Source: Sarcina sp034439435
Lineage (GTDB): Bacteria > Bacillota > Clostridia > Clostridiales > Clostridiaceae
Length of the DNA: 64,000 bases
Direction of reading: 5' to 3'
NCBI RefSeq assembly: GCF_034439435.1
Contig: NZ_JAPCKJ010000003.1
Span: forward strand, 248,001 to 312,000
Shown here: one piece after another, positions 61,156-64,000 of the stretch
How positions within the stretch are numbered: position 1 is the stretch's first letter
Layout of the letters: every line of letters starts with the position of its first letter
Position numbers and translations under genes: made by a program
The notes under the pieces: generated by a model
Seen by the model: the letters and a program-made list of their open reading frames with translations, nothing else
What the model was told of the DNA's origin: nothing
Databases searched by the model: none

Positions 61156-61869
61156 TTAAACTGCCAAGTCTTCAGAAGTAAACTTTATTAAATCTAGACA
61201 AAAGATTAATACTGATAAAATAATTGATAAGATTATTACAAAAACTAATTGCCAATTATTTAAAGTTCCAGATGATACAACTAAGGAATATGTCCATGGT
61301 GCAAAGATCCAATAATCACTTTGTACAATGAAAAACCCAGTTATCAAAAAAAATAGCCCTAATACTAAAGGTGCAATCACTGAAATAAAATTTCTTGCTA
61401 CTACGAAAAGTAATAAGACTATAGGCATAGTTGTTAAAAACACTAAAATAAGATTTATAAGTATTGAAAAATTTATACTTCCACCTAAAAAAACTGTAAC
61501 TAACATAGTGAAAATTAAAAATGCCAATAGTGAAATTCCTATTAATATAAATATTGTGAATATCTTTGAAATATATATTTTCCATCTCTTTATAGGTAGT
61601 GTTAATAATCTCCTCCAACCATTATCAGCATTTTCTATTTTAGTTATGGTACAAACCAAATAAATTATTAATAAATTCAATAGCATCCCTATATAAACCG
61701 ATGATGATAATCCAAAAACAACTTCCATTATTGCAGTTGAATCTATTTTATCTCTAACCACATTATATAATCCTATTGCTATAGATATTGCTGGCAAAGA
61801 TGTTATAACCGCTAATAAAAAAAGATTAAACTTTTTAATTTTCAAAAATTCTATTCTTAGTAAATCCAT
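61156..61869 (-). CDS. ABC-2 permease, lantibiotic-immunity type (second)
   Basis: 237 residues, about six helices. N-terminus MDLLRIEFLKIKKFNLFLLAVITSLPAISIAIGLY and WRRLLTLPIKRWKIYISKIFTIFILIGISLLAF are typical of the MutG/EpiG group of lantibiotic immunity permeases. It overlaps nothing; 13 nt separate it from the first permease. Forms a hetero-dimer with it, powered by the ATPase at 62626. Confidence 0.85.
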   Translation of the reverse strand: MDLLRIEFLKIKKFNLFLLAVITSLPAISIAIGLYNVVRDKIDSTAIMEVVFGLSSSVYIGMLLNLLIIYLVCTITKIENADNGWRRLLTLPIKRWKIYISKIFTIFILIGISLLAFLIFTMLVTVFLGGSINFSILINLILVFLTTMPIVLLLFVVARNFISVIAPLVLGLFFLITGFFIVQSDYWIFAPWTYSLVVSSGTLNNWQLVFVIILSIILSVLIFCLDLIKFTSEDLAV

Positions 61870-61882
61870 AATACCTCTCCCC

Positions 61883-62629
61883 TTAATATATTTTCTTAAA
61901 CTTAAAATACTTGCAGATTATAAAAGCGCCTATTACTATAACTATTGCTGAACCACCCGAAACATAAATAATCTCTTGCCTCTCTTGAGTTATGGAAAAC
62001 ATTGCATAGTTATATGGGTTAAAATATCTTATTGGATTTTCATTATAATATATATTTGATGATAAAATACTTAGCAATGCTGCAATTCCAAATGATATTA
62101 ATACATTCTTATTTTTTATACTGAAAAATAATTGTATTATCATCACAGCAGAACTTGCTACTAATTGTATTGCCATCATGTTTAAAAAATAGTCCCATGG
62201 AATAGCTTCTGGAAAGTTAAATACCTTTCCTACCATAATTAATGCTATTATATTAATTACTAACATCATAATTAATATTATTAAAGCTGTAATATATTTT
62301 GAAAATAATATTTGCCACATTTTAATCGGCTTAGTTAAAGTCAATGTCCAACCATTGTTCTTGTATTCTGTTTCAAATAATTGTCCTAAGATAATAGCAG
62401 CAAATAAAGGCATAAAATCATTAAAATAAAGTATTCTTTGCTCCTTAATTAATATATTCCAAGATGTTAGTTCCTTTCCAGCAGCATTAGGTAAAAGCCA
62501 ACTTTCATACCTTACTGACAAATCGAAGACTAAAAGAAATGCTATTCCAATAGGTAAAAGCATCATCATTAATAATAATAAATTTCTTTTTTCCTTTAAA
62601 AACTCATTTTTAACTAAAGTGAAAATCAT
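61883..62629 (-). CDS. ABC-2 permease, lantibiotic-immunity type (first)
   Basis: 248 residues, about six helices. Conserved N-terminus FTLVKNEFLKEKRNLLLLMMMLLPIGIAFLLVF, an outward loop, FEYKNNGWTLTLTKPIKMWQILFSKYITAL near the second helix. MutE/EpiE-like. Its start overlaps the ATPase stop by 4 nt. Confidence 0.85.
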   Translation of the reverse strand: MIFTLVKNEFLKEKRNLLLLMMMLLPIGIAFLLVFDLSVRYESWLLPNAAGKELTSWNILIKEQRILYFNDFMPLFAAIILGQLFETEYKNNGWTLTLTKPIKMWQILFSKYITALIILIMMLVINIIALIMVGKVFNFPEAIPWDYFLNMMAIQLVASSAVMIIQLFFSIKNKNVLISFGIAALLSILSSNIYYNENPIRYFNPYNYAMFSITQERQEIIYVSGGSAIVIVIGAFIICKYFKFKKIY

Positions 62630-63546
62630 AACTCTTCCTCCTTAGTTAAAGCTAAAAATATATCTTCAAGAGAGTTGCTTTCACAACTTAAATAATTTAC
62701 ATCATAGCCTGCTAATATAATCATTCTGCATATTTTACTAGCTAATACTTTATTACCTGAAACAATTAACTTATCTTCATTCTCATTTACTCTATAATTC
62801 TTAGAAGTTAATATTTTTCTTACTTCCTTCTTACAATTTTTAAAATCCTCTAATCCTAAAACTACATTATCTGTGCCTTTTTCTTTTAATTTTTCTAATG
62901 TCCCTTGATATATTAATTTTCCCTTATTTATTACACCAACATTATCTGCTATAAGCTCAATTTCGCTTAAAATATGGCTAGATATAATAACTGTAATACC
63001 TTTTTCCTTAGGTAGAGATTTTATAAGCTCCCTAATTTCCAAAATTCCTGCTGGATCTAATCCATTAGTTGGTTCATCTAAAATAAGCAACTTAGGGTTT
63101 CCAATAAGAGCTTCCGCAATCCCAAGCCTTTGTTTCATCCCTAAAGAAAATTCTCTAACCTTTTTATTTCTCACATCCCATAGTCTTACTGTCTTTAATA
63201 CTTCTTCTATTGATTTTTTTTCTAGCTTTAATACTCTTCTTACAATGTCTAAATTTTCATATGCCGTTAAATGTCCATAATAAGATGGACTTTCTACCAA
63301 TGCACCTATCTGACTTAAAATCTCCTCCCTGTTTTTGTTTATATCCATATTTAATATTTTTACCTGCCCTTTAGTAGCCTTTACTAATCCAAGTAAAATC
63401 TTCAAAGTAGTAGATTTTCCTGCTCCATTAGATCCTAAGAATCCATAAATCTTTTCTTCCTCTATTTTTAAATTAATATTATCTATTGCCTTAAACCCTT
63501 TAAATTCTTTACTTAAATCTATAGTTTCAACTATATAATTTCCCAT
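62626..63546 (-). CDS. ABC transporter ATP-binding protein, lantibiotic-immunity type
   Basis: 306 residues: Walker A GSNGAGKSTT, signature FSLGMKQRLGIA, Walker B LLILDEPTNGLDP, switch His SSHILSEIELI. About 40% like the ATPase at 12383 by eye. GGAGGAA precedes the ATG. First gene of the five-gene operon ATPase - permease - permease - RR - HK; this order and pair of permeases match LanFEG self-protection transporters, though no lantibiotic gene is present here. Confidence 0.92.
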   Translation of the reverse strand: MGNYIVETIDLSKEFKGFKAIDNINLKIEEEKIYGFLGSNGAGKSTTLKILLGLVKATKGQVKILNMDINKNREEILSQIGALVESPSYYGHLTAYENLDIVRRVLKLEKKSIEEVLKTVRLWDVRNKKVREFSLGMKQRLGIAEALIGNPKLLILDEPTNGLDPAGILEIRELIKSLPKEKGITVIISSHILSEIELIADNVGVINKGKLIYQGTLEKLKEKGTDNVVLGLEDFKNCKKEVRKILTSKNYRVNENEDKLIVSGNKVLASKICRMIILAGYDVNYLSCESNSLEDIFLALTKEEEL

Positions 63547-63613
63547 GTTATTCCTCCTACATTAAACTTCATGAAAATTATATTATTACAAGCTTAAACC
63601 CTCTTTTTGTTCA

Positions 63614-63632
63614 CCTTAATTCTTCCTTAATT
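63614..63632 (-). promoter_or_regulatory. Response-regulator box and activator-dependent promoter
   Basis: On the minus strand AATTAAGGAAGAATTAAGG is a direct repeat of AATTAAGG with an 11-bp period. TATAAT lies at 63582-63577, and no good -35 hexamer is seen at 63600-63605, so activation by the RR is likely. Confidence 0.55.
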
Positions 63633-63829
63633 TTCTAAATTATCATCTAATTTATATCTAGTTAAATAATAAAAAAAGAAAAAAATCTACTTTTTAAAAT
63701 TCTTCTAGCAAAATCTTATTTAACTAAAAAGACTTTATCTTTACATAATAAAATCTTTAATTAGTTTTAAAAAAATAATATACTTAATAATGACAACATA
63801 TTAATTAGATTAGATTGAGGAGTTTATAT

Positions 63830-64000
63830 ATGAGAAAAAAAGATATACTTGAATTAAAAAAGCGTTTTAAAAAAGATCACTGCACCTTTACTAAAATGTG
63901 TGGTTGCTATGTTAATGGAGAAAAACATATTATTTTAAATTTTAGAGAAACTTTTCTAAATTTAGATGAAGATGAATACTTTAAATACTTAGAGATTGCT
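63830..64000 (+). CDS. DUF4317-family protein, N-terminal part (cut by window edge)
   Basis: 57 codons visible: MRKKDILELKKRFKKDHCTF, then TKMCGCYVNGEKHIILNFRETFLNLDEDEYFKYLEIA. This opening, with KDHCTFTKMCGCYV, is characteristic of the clostridial DUF4317 family of unknown function. GAGGAG precedes the ATG at 63830. The 3-prime end is outside the window. Confidence 0.88.
   Translation, partial: MRKKDILELKKRFKKDHCTFTKMCGCYVNGEKHIILNFRETFLNLDEDEYFKYLEIA

Noticed and set aside
61316..61618. 100-codon minus-strand frame overlapping the second permease
   Set aside because: It is a shifted frame within the permease gene with no start signals.
1..64000. CRISPR arrays, tRNA or rRNA genes, VirR boxes
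   Set aside because: I looked for regularly spaced repeats, cloverleaf-like GGTTCGA segments and the VirR CCCAGTT pattern and found none that I could support. A dedicated scan would be needed to exclude weak cases.

Overview
This window looks like chromosomal DNA of a very AT-rich, low-GC Gram-positive anaerobe, most probably Clostridium perfringens or a close relative. The reasons are the strong AGGAGG ribosome binding sites, two rubredoxins, a flavodiiron protein, a T-box trpS, a CGTase-like secreted amylase, a PfoR-family membrane protein and the overall codon use. The species name is inferred from recognised protein families, not from a search. I saw no rRNA, tRNA, CRISPR array, prophage or intact insertion sequence.

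Layout. 1-3.4 kb: a LacI-type regulator (cut by the window edge) and a secreted amylase, with shared operator-like sites. 3.7-5.7 kb: an ECF sigma factor and its membrane anti-sigma partner. 5.7-10.4 kb: PHP phosphatase, zinc metallopeptidase, HAD phosphatase and small unknowns. 10.5-14.2 kb: a two-component system with an ABC exporter. 14.5-16.0 kb: trpS under a Trp T-box. 16.3-25.9 kb: mixed housekeeping and accessory genes (FliB-like, UDG-like, sugar dehydrogenase, two APH-like kinases, PAP2 phosphatase, Nudix). 26.2-30.1 kb: a divergent Fur-type iron-siderophore uptake locus. 30.2-32.3 kb: azoreductase, pirin and MarR with two copies of one palindromic operator. 32.6-33.6 kb: a frameshifted NsrR-like gene divergent from a single-domain globin. 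35-41 kb: ketopantoate-reductase-like enzyme plus PfoR-like membrane protein, pentapeptide protein, double GNAT, PadR operon. 41.2-43.1 kb: an ABC-F ribosome-protection gene behind a long attenuator leader. 43.3-50.4 kb: an oxygen/NO defence island with a flavodiiron protein, two rubredoxins, two Crp/Fnr paralogues, a flavohemoglobin-type reductase, the RIC repair protein and a DUF438/hemerythrin protein. 50.5-52.2 kb: hisS behind a histidine leader-peptide attenuator. 52.4-58.2 kb: beta-galactosidase, AraC regulator and GPH sugar symporter. 58.9-63.5 kb: a second two-component/ABC immunity-type operon. A DUF4317 gene starts at the right edge.

How it works together. Three promoters in the defence island carry the same 18-bp Crp/Fnr-type box (TGTGA-N6-TCACA pattern), so one or both local Crp paralogues probably run it. 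Both two-component/ABC modules carry an 11-bp-period direct repeat just upstream of the ABC promoter, as expected for OmpR-family response regulators. Many genes are controlled by leader RNA or visible palindromes.

Most striking: a family of short non-coding elements (68, 111 and 162 bp) with about 31-bp terminal inverted repeats and near-perfect 8-bp target duplications. Two copies sit in the same unusual place, between the attenuator terminator and the start codon of an aminoacyl-tRNA synthetase gene (trpS and hisS). Also notable are the HHHY leader peptide of hisS, the frameshift in the NsrR-like gene, and a CGTase-like amylase in which a conserved acceptor-site Phe is Glu.
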